NCBI RefSeq assembly: GCF_000211855.2 | Contig: NC_015638.1 | Location: 248,001 to 312,000, forward strand | DNA length: 64,000 nt | Direction: 5' to 3' | Source of the DNA: Lacinutrix sp. 5H-3-7-4 | Lineage (GTDB): Bacteria; Bacteroidota; Bacteroidia; Flavobacteriales; Flavobacteriaceae | In this document: positions 44,792 through 51,865 of the stretch, piece after piece | How positions within the stretch are numbered: position 1 is the stretch's first letter | How the letters are laid out: each line of letters opens with the position of its first letter | The notes under the pieces: model-generated | Databases searched by the model: none | The model's input: only the letters and a program-made list of their open reading frames with translations | What the model was told of the DNA's origin: nothing | Made by a program: the position numbers and the translations under genes

Positions 44792-44869
44792 AGTTTTTTT
44801 TATTTTTAAAGTACAAATTATACTTTAACTTTATAGTACGTTTAAGTTCGATTTAACACAAAAAAATTA

Positions 44870-45538
44870 TTATTTAATAGCGCGTAACATATGGCGTTTT
44901 CCTGGTGGCCCTTCTACTTTTGCTACCTTAAATCCGGCTGTTATCATTGCTCGTCTTGCATGTCCTTGTGCACAATAGGTTACTAAAACTCCTGTTTTAC
45001 TTACTGCGTTATACATTGCATTAAAAATGGGCTGTGTCCATAATTCTGGTTGTACTCGTGGTCCAAAAGCATCAAAATAAATTACATCGTAAAGTGCTAC
45101 ATCGTCTATTACATTAAAGTTTTTATTTTGCTTTTTTATTATAAAATTTTTAGACACCTCATAATAACTTTCCCACTTAGCGTCATGTATCGCATTAAAT
45201 AACAATTGCTCTTCTGTATTATTTGCGTAATTTAATTGCTTTAATTCTTTTTTTAATACAGGAAATCCCTCAACACCTGTGTAGTTTATTTTTAGATTAG
45301 ATTTTTGAGCTTCGATTGCTGTTAAAAAGGCATTTAATCCTGTACCAAAACCAATTTCTAAAATAGATACTTCTTTTTTATTTATGGATTTTAATTCCAT
45401 AAAAAAAGCTAAACCGTGTTTTATATACACGTGTTTAGCTTCTTGTATTGCACCATGAGTAGAATGGTATTGTTCATTCCATTCTGGTATATGAATGGTT
45501 TTAGAACCATCTTTCGTGGTGATAATTTCGCGTTTCAA
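44870..45538 (-). CDS. mnmD: tRNA 5-methylaminomethyl-2-thiouridine methyltransferase (MnmD type)
   Basis: A 222-residue stand-alone form of the methyltransferase half of MnmC: SAM-binding EIGFGTGLNAFLTAIE, then GVEGFPVLKKELKQLNY, DVIYFDAFGPRVQPELWTQPIF and the C-terminal VTYCAQGHARRAMITAGFKVAKVEGPPGKRHML. It converts nm5s2U34 to mnm5s2U34 in tRNA wobble positions. The oxidoreductase half (MnmC1) is missing, as in other lineages with MnmD. It starts 1 nt after the DUF4920 gene. Confidence 0.88.
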   Translation of the reverse strand: MKREIITTKDGSKTIHIPEWNEQYHSTHGAIQEAKHVYIKHGLAFFMELKSINKKEVSILEIGFGTGLNAFLTAIEAQKSNLKINYTGVEGFPVLKKELKQLNYANNTEEQLLFNAIHDAKWESYYEVSKNFIIKKQNKNFNVIDDVALYDVIYFDAFGPRVQPELWTQPIFNAMYNAVSKTGVLVTYCAQGHARRAMITAGFKVAKVEGPPGKRHMLRAIK

Positions 45539-45539
45539 A

Positions 45540-46046
45540 TTACTCTTTTAAAAGTACACCATCAGCTTCAAAAGAATAGGTACGTTTAGGTTCTGTTATT
45601 GCAGCAATTGCTTCTGCACTTTCTCCTCCATCTTCTGCATAATGTCTCTGTTCATCGACAGATACTTCTTTTACATAAGCTTTTCCATTAATAACAACTT
45701 CTTTTCCTTCTATATCTTTTGGCATGAAAAAACCGTAATCTTTAAATTTAACCATTACTTCTTCTCCATCAGCAAGATCTAATTTCATCCAGCATCCTTT
45801 TGCTTTACAAACTTCATTTACTGTTGCGGTAACTTTTGCATCAATACTATCTCCTACTTTCATGTTTTTATAATGCTCTTCCATAGATTTAGTATTAAGG
45901 GCATCATCTGCTATAATTTCTTTTCCAAAAGATTTGTATGAAACTGCTGCAATCTCTTCTTTAACTTCTTCTTTAGTTGCTTTCTCTTCGTTTTTACAAG
46001 CCGAAATCATTATTAATAGTGAGAAAATAATGGCGATTTTTTTCAT
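45540..46046 (-). CDS. DUF4920 family lipoprotein
   Basis: A 168-residue protein with a lipoprotein signal (lipobox ending ISAC, C17), a Lys/Glu-rich linker and a compact domain: SFGKEIIADDALNTKSMEEHYKNMKVGDSIDAKVTATVNEVCKAKGCWMKLDLADGEEVMVKFKDYGFFMPKDIEGKEVVINGKAYVKEVSV. The CKAKGCW Cys pair might bind metal, but function is unknown. Promoter box TATATTTG at 46080-46073 on the minus strand, divergent from ilvE. Confidence 0.85.
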   Translation of the reverse strand: MKKIAIIFSLLIMISACKNEEKATKEEVKEEIAAVSYKSFGKEIIADDALNTKSMEEHYKNMKVGDSIDAKVTATVNEVCKAKGCWMKLDLADGEEVMVKFKDYGFFMPKDIEGKEVVINGKAYVKEVSVDEQRHYAEDGGESAEAIAAITEPKRTYSFEADGVLLKE

Positions 46047-46072
46047 GTTTTATAGTTTTATTAATTATCTAA

Positions 46073-46130
46073 CAAATATAGTATTTTAAGCTATATTTCA
46101 CATTTTTTTACTCTTATTTCTGTATTTTTG
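46073..46130. promoter_or_regulatory. Divergent -7 boxes for the DUF4920-mnmD genes and ilvE
   Basis: Minus-strand TATATTTG (46080-46073) and plus-strand TATTTTTG (46123-46130), each 22-27 nt before its start codon. Confidence 0.55.
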
Positions 46131-46152
46131 CAAAAAAGCTAAATATCTAAAA

Positions 46153-47217
46153 ATGACTAAAACCAAACATACGTTAACCGTTAAAAAAGTTGAAAATTCT
46201 AAAATTAATTCTGTTGATTTTAATAATTTAACTTTTGGAAAAACCTTTACAGATTACATGTATTCTTGCGATTTTGTAGATGGTGAATGGACTAACCCAA
46301 CTATTGAGCCTTATGGACCATTACAAATAGATCCTAGTGCAAGAGTGTTTCATTATGGTCAAGCTGTTTTTGAAGGTATGAAAGCTTTTAAAGACGCAAG
46401 TAACGACGTTTGGCTTTTTAGACCTTTAGATAATTTAGAAAGAATAAATAAATCTTCGGCCAGGTTAGCAATGCCAAAATTTCCTAAAGATTTGTTTTTG
46501 GAAGGTTTAACCACTTTATTAAACTTAGATAAAGATTGGATTAAAAATACTCCTGGAAGTTCTATGTATATTAGACCATTTGTTATTGCTACCGAGCCTG
46601 CTATTTCAGCATCACCTGCAAGTGAATATAAATTTATGATTATTTTGTCTCCTGCACAATCTTATTATGCTGGAGAAGTTAGAGTACTTTTTGCTGAAGA
46701 ATATAGCCGTGCTGCTAATGGTGGCGTTGGTTTTGCTAAAGCTGCTGGTAATTATGCTGCACAATTTTACCCAACTAGCTTAGCACACAAAGAAGGTTAC
46801 CAACAAATAATCTGGACAGATGCTAATTCTCATGAATATTTAGAAGAAGCTGGAACTATGAATATTTTCTTTAGAGTTAATGACAGCTTATTAACTGCAC
46901 CTATTAGTGATAGAATTTTAGATGGTATTACCAGAAAAAGTATAATACAGCTTGCTAAAGACAATAATATTAATGTTGAAGAACGCCCAATAACAGTTAA
47001 AGAAATTAAAGAAGCTGCAACAAATGGAACTTTAAAAGAAATTTTTGGAGCAGGTACAGCTGCTGTAATTACTCCTATTTTAGGATTTAAACATCGTGAC
47101 ATGAAACACGAAATCATTCCTGCTAGTGAATCTTATGCTTCGCTTTTTAAAGAAAAACTCACGGCTATACAGTATAATGTTGCTGAAGATACTCATGGAT
47201 GGCGTTATAAAATATAA
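46153..47217 (+). CDS. ilvE: Branched-chain amino acid aminotransferase
   Basis: A 354-residue class IV (fold IV) PLP enzyme of the eukaryote-like BCAT II group. Family marks are FHYGQAVFEGMKAFK, MYIRPFVIATEPA, the PLP lysine in GFAKAAGNYAAQF (K196), EEAGTMNIFF and EIFGAGTAAVITPI. It interconverts leucine, isoleucine and valine with their keto acids. Monocistronic between its own promoter and terminator. Confidence 0.96.
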   Translation: MTKTKHTLTVKKVENSKINSVDFNNLTFGKTFTDYMYSCDFVDGEWTNPTIEPYGPLQIDPSARVFHYGQAVFEGMKAFKDASNDVWLFRPLDNLERINKSSARLAMPKFPKDLFLEGLTTLLNLDKDWIKNTPGSSMYIRPFVIATEPAISASPASEYKFMIILSPAQSYYAGEVRVLFAEEYSRAANGGVGFAKAAGNYAAQFYPTSLAHKEGYQQIIWTDANSHEYLEEAGTMNIFFRVNDSLLTAPISDRILDGITRKSIIQLAKDNNINVEERPITVKEIKEAATNGTLKEIFGAGTAAVITPILGFKHRDMKHEIIPASESYASLFKEKLTAIQYNVAEDTHGWRYKI

Positions 47218-47222
47218 CAAAT

Positions 47223-47260
47223 AAAAAAAGCCTTTTACTAAATTGTAAAGGGCTTTTTTG
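47223..47260. terminator. Terminator between ilvE and the convergent pyrophosphohydrolase gene
   Basis: Stem AAAAAGCCTTTTAC / GTAAAGGGCTTTTT (one G-T pair) with A and T runs on both sides; suits both convergent genes. Confidence 0.88.
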
Positions 47261-47265
47261 TTTAT

Positions 47266-47652
47266 TTATTTTTCTAAAATCGCCTTAATATTGGGTTTAA
47301 AATAATTTGGCCCTTTTAAAACTTTACCATCTTCTCGGTATATTGGTTCTCCATTAGCATCAAGTTTACTCATATTACTTCGCTGTATTTCATTAAAAAC
47401 CTCTTCAATTTTATGCTGCATACCATGCTCTATAATTGTACCACATAAAATATAAAGCATATCTCCTAAAGCATCTGCTACTTCTACTAAATCATCATTA
47501 TTTGCTGCTTCTAAATATTCTTCATTCTCCTCTTTCATTAAATTAAATCGCAAAGTATTTTTAGAGCTTCCTAAATTAGCTTTTGGAGACTCTAAATGTC
47601 CAATTTTAAAAGCAGTGTGAAACGCTTTAACAGCTTCTATTTTATTTTTCAT
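47266..47652 (-). CDS. MazG-like / all-alpha NTP pyrophosphohydrolase
   Basis: A 128-residue all-alpha protein with the metal-binding motifs EENEEYLEA (EExxE) and EVADALGDMLYILCGTI (ExxD). It belongs to the HisE/MazG/dUTPase superfamily of short NTP-PPases that hydrolyse noncanonical nucleoside triphosphates to monophosphate and pyrophosphate. The exact substrate is not clear; it should not be called HisE on this evidence. Confidence 0.85.
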   Translation of the reverse strand: MKNKIEAVKAFHTAFKIGHLESPKANLGSSKNTLRFNLMKEENEEYLEAANNDDLVEVADALGDMLYILCGTIIEHGMQHKIEEVFNEIQRSNMSKLDANGEPIYREDGKVLKGPNYFKPNIKAILEK

Positions 47653-47680
47653 GTAATTCGGTTTTACTAGTAGTATTAGT

Positions 47681-47688
47681 TATTTTTG
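47681..47688 (+). promoter_or_regulatory. -7 box deciding the start of the small membrane protein
   Basis: Exact TATTTTTG. Transcription would begin near 47695, downstream of an in-frame ATG at 47686, so the usable start is the ATG at 47704. Confidence 0.5.
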
Positions 47689-47703
47689 TATAAAAATAAT
47701 AAT

Positions 47704-47886
47704 ATGTTTAGTACAGGACAATTAATCTTTGCCATTTGTTTTGCTATGGTTTTTATCTCTTTTATAATTTATACTTATAGAAAGGATATAAATATACATA
47801 GACAGCATTACAGAGGCGTTTTTTGGGTGCTTTTAGCCTTTGTAGGATTTATTGGATTAATAGCTGCTATAAAATTTCTATTATAA
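47704..47886 (+). CDS. Small two-helix membrane protein
   Basis: A 60-residue protein from the ATG that the promoter supports. Two hydrophobic helices (about 4-20 and 38-58) are joined by a basic loop YRKDINIHRQHYRGVFW. No family was recognised. It could be a small inner-membrane accessory protein; no neighbour suggests a partner. Confidence 0.65.
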   Translation: MFSTGQLIFAICFAMVFISFIIYTYRKDINIHRQHYRGVFWVLLAFVGFIGLIAAIKFLL

Positions 47887-47963
47887 AATTATTTAAGCCA
47901 AACTTCTATTTTAAACACTTTGTAGTTATTTTTTTTGCATTCCTTAAATGCACAAAAATTTAC

Positions 47964-47971
47964 TAACTTTG
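47964..47971 (+). promoter_or_regulatory. -7 box for the SRPBCC-crcB genes
   Basis: Exact TAACTTTG, 24 nt before ATG 47996. It lies downstream of an alternative ATG at 47948, which therefore cannot be used from this promoter. Confidence 0.55.
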
Positions 47972-47995
47972 GCTAACCAACTAACTAATAGATTT

Positions 47996-49018
47996 ATGAA
48001 AGCACTAAAATACATTTTCTTTTTACTACTTATTTTAATTATTGGCTTCGCCATATATATTGCAGTACAGCCTAACGAATTTTCTGTATCTAGAACAAGA
48101 ACTATAAAGGCTCCTGCTAAAGTTCTTTTTGAAAAAGTAAATGATTTTAAAACTTGGAAATCTTGGTCTTCATGGGTTGAAAAAAATCCAGAAATAAAAA
48201 TCACCCTATCAAACAAAACATCTGGTGTTGGTGCTAAATACACTTGGGAAGATAGTGATGGAATTGGCACAATGAAAACTATAGAAACAAACCTAAATAA
48301 ATCTATAGATCAAGTTATGCAATTTGAAGATTTCCCTCCATCTCAAGTAGATTGGGAGTTTAAACCTAATAACGATGGCTCAACTAACGTAACTTGGAAT
48401 ATTGCCGGAAAAGACTTACCATTTAGTTTTAAAGCTTTTGCAGCAATTATGGGCGGTATGGAAAAGCAAATTGGTCCAAAATACGAGAGAAGTCTTGAAA
48501 AACTAGACAGCCTTGTTTTATTAGATATGAAAAAATATAGTATTGTAGTAGATAAGCAAACTACACAACACAGTGGTGGTTTTTATATTTACAATACTAC
48601 AGCAACAACATTTGAAGATTTCCAGTCTAAAATGGCGACAATGTTTCCTCAAGTAATAGAATATGCTAATAAAAACAATATAACTATGGCTGGTGCGCCA
48701 TATGTTTTATATCACAAATGGGATAAAGAGAATAATGCGGTAATATTTTCTTGTTGCGTACCAACAACCTCAAGAGTAATTACTACCAGTGACACTATTT
48801 TAACAGGGCAATTAGAGCCATTTAAAGCTGTAAAAACCACATTGAATGGTAGTTACGACAATTTGGAGCAAGCTTGGCTAAAGGCAAATCAAGCTATAAC
48901 TAATAGTGGCTTAGAAAAGGATGAAAATGGTCCTGCTGTAGAAGCCTATTTAAACTCACCAATAAATACACCAAATCCAGCAAATTTAAAAACGGAAATA
49001 TATATTGCTGTAAAATAA
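47996..49018 (+). CDS. Membrane-anchored SRPBCC protein with GyrI-like C-terminal half
   Basis: About 340 residues. An N-terminal membrane helix (KYIFFLLLILIIGFAIYIAV) is followed by a SRPBCC domain (IKAPAKVLFEKVNDFKTWKSWSSWVEKNPEIKITLS, about 30-165) and a GyrI/AraC-effector-like domain (about 175-340; FYIYNTTATTFEDF, GAPYVLYHKWD, AVIFSCCVPTTS). Both halves are ligand-binding folds, so this is a membrane-attached sensor or binding protein of unknown ligand. crcB starts 23 nt downstream, likely in the same operon. Confidence 0.82.
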   Translation: MKALKYIFFLLLILIIGFAIYIAVQPNEFSVSRTRTIKAPAKVLFEKVNDFKTWKSWSSWVEKNPEIKITLSNKTSGVGAKYTWEDSDGIGTMKTIETNLNKSIDQVMQFEDFPPSQVDWEFKPNNDGSTNVTWNIAGKDLPFSFKAFAAIMGGMEKQIGPKYERSLEKLDSLVLLDMKKYSIVVDKQTTQHSGGFYIYNTTATTFEDFQSKMATMFPQVIEYANKNNITMAGAPYVLYHKWDKENNAVIFSCCVPTTSRVITTSDTILTGQLEPFKAVKTTLNGSYDNLEQAWLKANQAITNSGLEKDENGPAVEAYLNSPINTPNPANLKTEIYIAVK

Positions 49019-49041
49019 TAGTCCACTACATTCTATTTAAA

Positions 49042-49413
49042 ATGAAAAACTTAGTTTTAGTATTTATTGGTGGCGGTTTTGGAAGTGTATTAAGATACAT
49101 TATTGGTAAGTACCTTAATAGTACAGAAAATGGTATCCCTTATGGTACTTTTACAGCTAATATATTAGGCAGTTTATTAATAGGTATTATTTTAGGTTTA
49201 GCACTTAAAAACAATTCCTTAACACAAAACCATACGTTATTATTAGCAACAGGATTTTGCGGTGGTTTTACAACTTTCTCTACTTTTGCTTACGAAAACC
49301 ACATGTTTTTAAAATCTGGTGATTTTGTAAGTTTTGCTATTTATACTATTGCAAGTTTTGTTTTAGGATTTTTAGCTGTTTTTGGAGGTATGTTTTTAGC
49401 TAAAAGCTTTTAG
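49042..49413 (+). CDS. crcB: Fluoride efflux channel CrcB/Fluc
   Basis: A 123-residue four-helix membrane protein with GGGFGSVLRYIIGKY, PYGTFTANILGSLLIGIILG (the conserved Asn in TAN) and LATGFCGGFTTFSTFAYE, the Phe/Thr-rich pore motif. It forms dual-topology dimers exporting fluoride. No fluoride riboswitch fits in the 23-nt gap before it. Its stop overlaps the convergent DUF1684 gene by 4 nt (TTAG). Confidence 0.93.
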   Translation: MKNLVLVFIGGGFGSVLRYIIGKYLNSTENGIPYGTFTANILGSLLIGIILGLALKNNSLTQNHTLLLATGFCGGFTTFSTFAYENHMFLKSGDFVSFAIYTIASFVLGFLAVFGGMFLAKSF

Positions 49414-50018
49414 TGTTTATTATAATCTTTAACACCTGCTTCTACTCTAACATTTATATAATTTTCTCTTGGTACAACCGGACATGAAAATTTTTCATTA
49501 TAAGCACAATATGGATTATAAGCTTTATTAAAATCTATAATCACAGTGTTACCTGTTGGTGTTTTTAAATTAATATAACGACCACCACCATAACTTCCAT
49601 CTCCATTTGTATCGTCTAGAAAGGATAAAAACATACTTTCATCTTTCTCTGTATCTTCTTTTAATTCTATATTTTGATATAAATTCAATTTATGATCTAA
49701 ACCTTTTAAAGAAAAGGTTAATTCGCCATATTTGACATATAGCGGCGCTCTATTAGTTGTTGTTTTCATTTTAAAAGTTTTCTCATTTGGAGTACGTTTA
49801 AAATTTGCAGTAACAATATAAGTTGAATCAAATTTAAAAAATTCAAGACCTTCAAAAGTTTTTCTGTCTTTTTGCGATAGTGGAGATTTAGTAGCGTCTT
49901 TAAAATCTGCATTTAACTTACGCTGGTATGCTGTTTCACCTTTTAACGGTGTTTTTTGAGCACAACTTACTGTTGAAATAACACATAATAGTAACCAGAA
50001 AAACTTCTTCATTTTCAT
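49410..50018 (-). CDS. DUF1684 family lipoprotein
   Basis: A 202-residue protein with a lipoprotein signal (lipobox ending TVSC). The DUF1684 domain is visible in KDRKTFEGLEFFKFDSTYIVTANFKRTP, TNRAPLYVKYGELTFSLKG, FLDDTNGDGSYGGGRYINLKTP and DFNKAYNPYCAYNEKFSCPVVPRENYINVRVEAG, the highly conserved Asn-Pro-Tyr-Cys-Ala-Tyr region. Function is unknown. The promoter box TATTTTTG (50039-50032, minus) lies 14 nt before the start. Confidence 0.88.
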   Translation of the reverse strand: MKMKKFFWLLLCVISTVSCAQKTPLKGETAYQRKLNADFKDATKSPLSQKDRKTFEGLEFFKFDSTYIVTANFKRTPNEKTFKMKTTTNRAPLYVKYGELTFSLKGLDHKLNLYQNIELKEDTEKDESMFLSFLDDTNGDGSYGGGRYINLKTPTGNTVIIDFNKAYNPYCAYNEKFSCPVVPRENYINVRVEAGVKDYNKH

Positions 50019-50031
50019 TTTTTATTTAATT

Positions 50032-50067
50032 CAAAAATACAACTTTAAAATATTTTGTTTAGCTTTG
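50032..50067. promoter_or_regulatory. Divergent -7 boxes for the DUF1684 gene and the MFS leader
   Basis: Minus-strand TATTTTTG (50039-50032) and plus-strand TAGCTTTG (50060-50067). The plus-strand box is the only candidate promoter I see for the MFS gene, since none lies between the terminator hairpin and the ATG at 50284. Confidence 0.45.
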
Positions 50068-50192
50068 GATAATTAAAACATAGAAATACATGCGTTGCGT
50101 CATTAAAAATTATAAACAAATCACCACTTATAGACCTATAAGGAGGACTTGTTATATTATATAATGATGTAAATATCAAATAATACAATATT

Positions 50193-50222
50193 AAAAGTCC
50201 AACTCTATAGTTGGACTTTTTT
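50193..50222 (+). terminator. Terminator hairpin in the leader of the MFS gene (possible attenuator)
   Basis: A perfect 12-bp stem AAAAGTCCAACT / AGTTGGACTTTT with a CTAT loop and a following T run, oriented on the plus strand. No plus-strand coding gene lies between it and the upstream promoter box at 50060. A GGACTT segment at 50145-50150 could pair with AAGTCC of the stem's left arm and disrupt it, as an antiterminator would. It may instead end a short noncoding RNA. Confidence 0.75.
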
Positions 50223-50283
50223 ATTTTACATATAAAACATCCAATAAATGACTTAAAAACAACATCTAAAACCAACCAAACCA

Positions 50284-51522
50284 ATGAAAACGCTATTCAA
50301 TAATTACTTAAACACTTTTAAAGGCCTCTCCAAAGAAGTATGGTGGCTTGCACTAATTACATTAATTAATCGTGCCGGTACAATGGTTATTCCTTTTCTT
50401 TCTATTTACTTAACCGAAGATCTAAATCTCTCGTTAGAAAAGGTTGCTTGGGTAATGACCTGTTTTGGCTTAGGCTCTGTAATTGGTACTTGGTTAGGAG
50501 GCAAATTAACAGATACTATTGGCTTTTACAAAGTTATGGTTGTAAGCCTTTTTTTTACTGGGATTTTATTTATTGCCGTACAATTTTTAAAAACGTTTGA
50601 GTCTTTTTGTTTGGGTATATTTCTACTAATGGTTGTTGCAGATACTTTTAGACCTGCCATGTTTGTTGCTATGAGTACTTATAGTAAGCCAAAAAATAAA
50701 ACTAGAAGTGTAACCTTAATTAGACTTGCTATAAATTTAGGCTTCTCTGCCGGACCTGCAGTTGGTGGCTTAATAATTTCGGGTATAGGCTATTCGGGAC
50801 TTTTTTGGGTAGATGGCTTAACTTGCATAGCAGCTACACTACTGCTAATTAAAGTATTAAACCCGAAAAAGGCAATTGTACAAGATGAAATAAAAATAGA
50901 GAATCCAGAATCTGCCTATAAGAACAAAAGCTTTATTATATTCTTTTTTGCAATGCTTGTTTTTGCTGTTATATTCTTTCAATATTTTTCGGCAATGCCT
51001 TTATATTACAAAGATGTACATTTATTAAATACTGTAGAAATAGGCTTACTTTTAGGCGCTAATGGCTTTTTTATATTTTTATTTGAAATGCCTTTAATTA
51101 GCTGGCTAGAAAAAACGAAATACAACAAAGTAAGTCTAGTATTATTTGGAGCCTTTTTAACAGGCTTAAGCTTTATTGTTTTAAATATTACAGCATGGTC
51201 TGGAATATTAATAATTGGTATGTTTTTAATGACCGTTGGTGAAATGATTGCTTTTCCTTTTTCAAACTCTTATGTTATGGATCTTGCAAAAAAAGGAAAC
51301 CAAGGTGAGTATATGGCTATGTATATTATGTCTTTCTCTATTGCAAGTGTATTTGGTTTTAATGCAGGATTGCAAATAGTATCTGGTATTGGTTTTAATA
51401 GCACGTGGTTAGTAATGACAGCGCTTGCAGGAATTTGCATTTTACTTTTATTTGTTTTAAAATTATATATGAAGAAAAAAATTAATAGTAATGAACTTAA
51501 ACCAAGTTACAATAGCCACTGA
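50284..51522 (+). CDS. MFS transporter
   Basis: A 412-residue permease with about 12 membrane helices. The first loop has GLGSVIGTWLGGKLTDTIGFYKVMV, the conserved MFS motif A (GxxxDxxG form), and the fifth helix has RLAINLGFSAGPAVGG, as in drug/proton antiporters of the 12-helix group. The substrate is unknown. The C-terminus overlaps the next gene by 32 nt, so the VOC protein is probably translated from the same message. Confidence 0.9.
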   Translation: MKTLFNNYLNTFKGLSKEVWWLALITLINRAGTMVIPFLSIYLTEDLNLSLEKVAWVMTCFGLGSVIGTWLGGKLTDTIGFYKVMVVSLFFTGILFIAVQFLKTFESFCLGIFLLMVVADTFRPAMFVAMSTYSKPKNKTRSVTLIRLAINLGFSAGPAVGGLIISGIGYSGLFWVDGLTCIAATLLLIKVLNPKKAIVQDEIKIENPESAYKNKSFIIFFFAMLVFAVIFFQYFSAMPLYYKDVHLLNTVEIGLLLGANGFFIFLFEMPLISWLEKTKYNKVSLVLFGAFLTGLSFIVLNITAWSGILIIGMFLMTVGEMIAFPFSNSYVMDLAKKGNQGEYMAMYIMSFSIASVFGFNAGLQIVSGIGFNSTWLVMTALAGICILLLFVLKLYMKKKINSNELKPSYNSH

Positions 51523-51865
51523 AAACACAAGACAACTAGTATCTTTTTATAAAAAATTAGGTTTAAAATTAATTGTAGATGCTTTGCCTCGTTATGCTAG
51601 GCTGGAATGTCCAGATGGTGAGGCTACTTTATCTATAAGCTTTACAGATGATATTTTATTAAGGAACAACACCACGCTTTATTTTGAAAATCAAGAGCTT
51701 GATGCTGTCGTTAAAACGCTTCAAAATAAAGGCATTACATTTAACCAATTACCAAAAAATGAGTCTTGGTTATGGCGCGAAGCCAAACTCCAAGACCCAG
51801 ATGGTAATAATATTATTCTTTTTAAAGCTGGTGAAAATCGTAAAAATCCACCATGGCGTATTTAA
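51491..51865 (+). CDS. VOC family protein
   Basis: A 124-residue VOC domain: TIATENTRQLVSFYKKLGLKLIVD, RYARLECPDGEATLSISF and REAKLQDPDGNNIILFKAGENRKNPPWRI. Metal-ligand Glu near the end is retained, so glyoxalase- or dioxygenase-like or drug-binding activity is possible. It starts inside the end of the MFS gene, hence the two likely work together, for example in export or neutralising of one compound. Its TAA stop shares TTAA with the convergent hydrolase gene. Confidence 0.83.
   Translation: MNLNQVTIATENTRQLVSFYKKLGLKLIVDALPRYARLECPDGEATLSISFTDDILLRNNTTLYFENQELDAVVKTLQNKGITFNQLPKNESWLWREAKLQDPDGNNIILFKAGENRKNPPWRI

Noticed and set aside
49019-49041. Fluoride riboswitch before crcB
   Set aside because: The gap is only 23 nt and crcB seems to be in an operon with the SRPBCC gene; no such structure fits there.
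50045-50284. An open frame of 79 codons on the minus strand before the MFS gene
   Set aside because: It reads through the leader, including the terminator hairpin, has no start context and no family resemblance; the MFS leader explains the region better.
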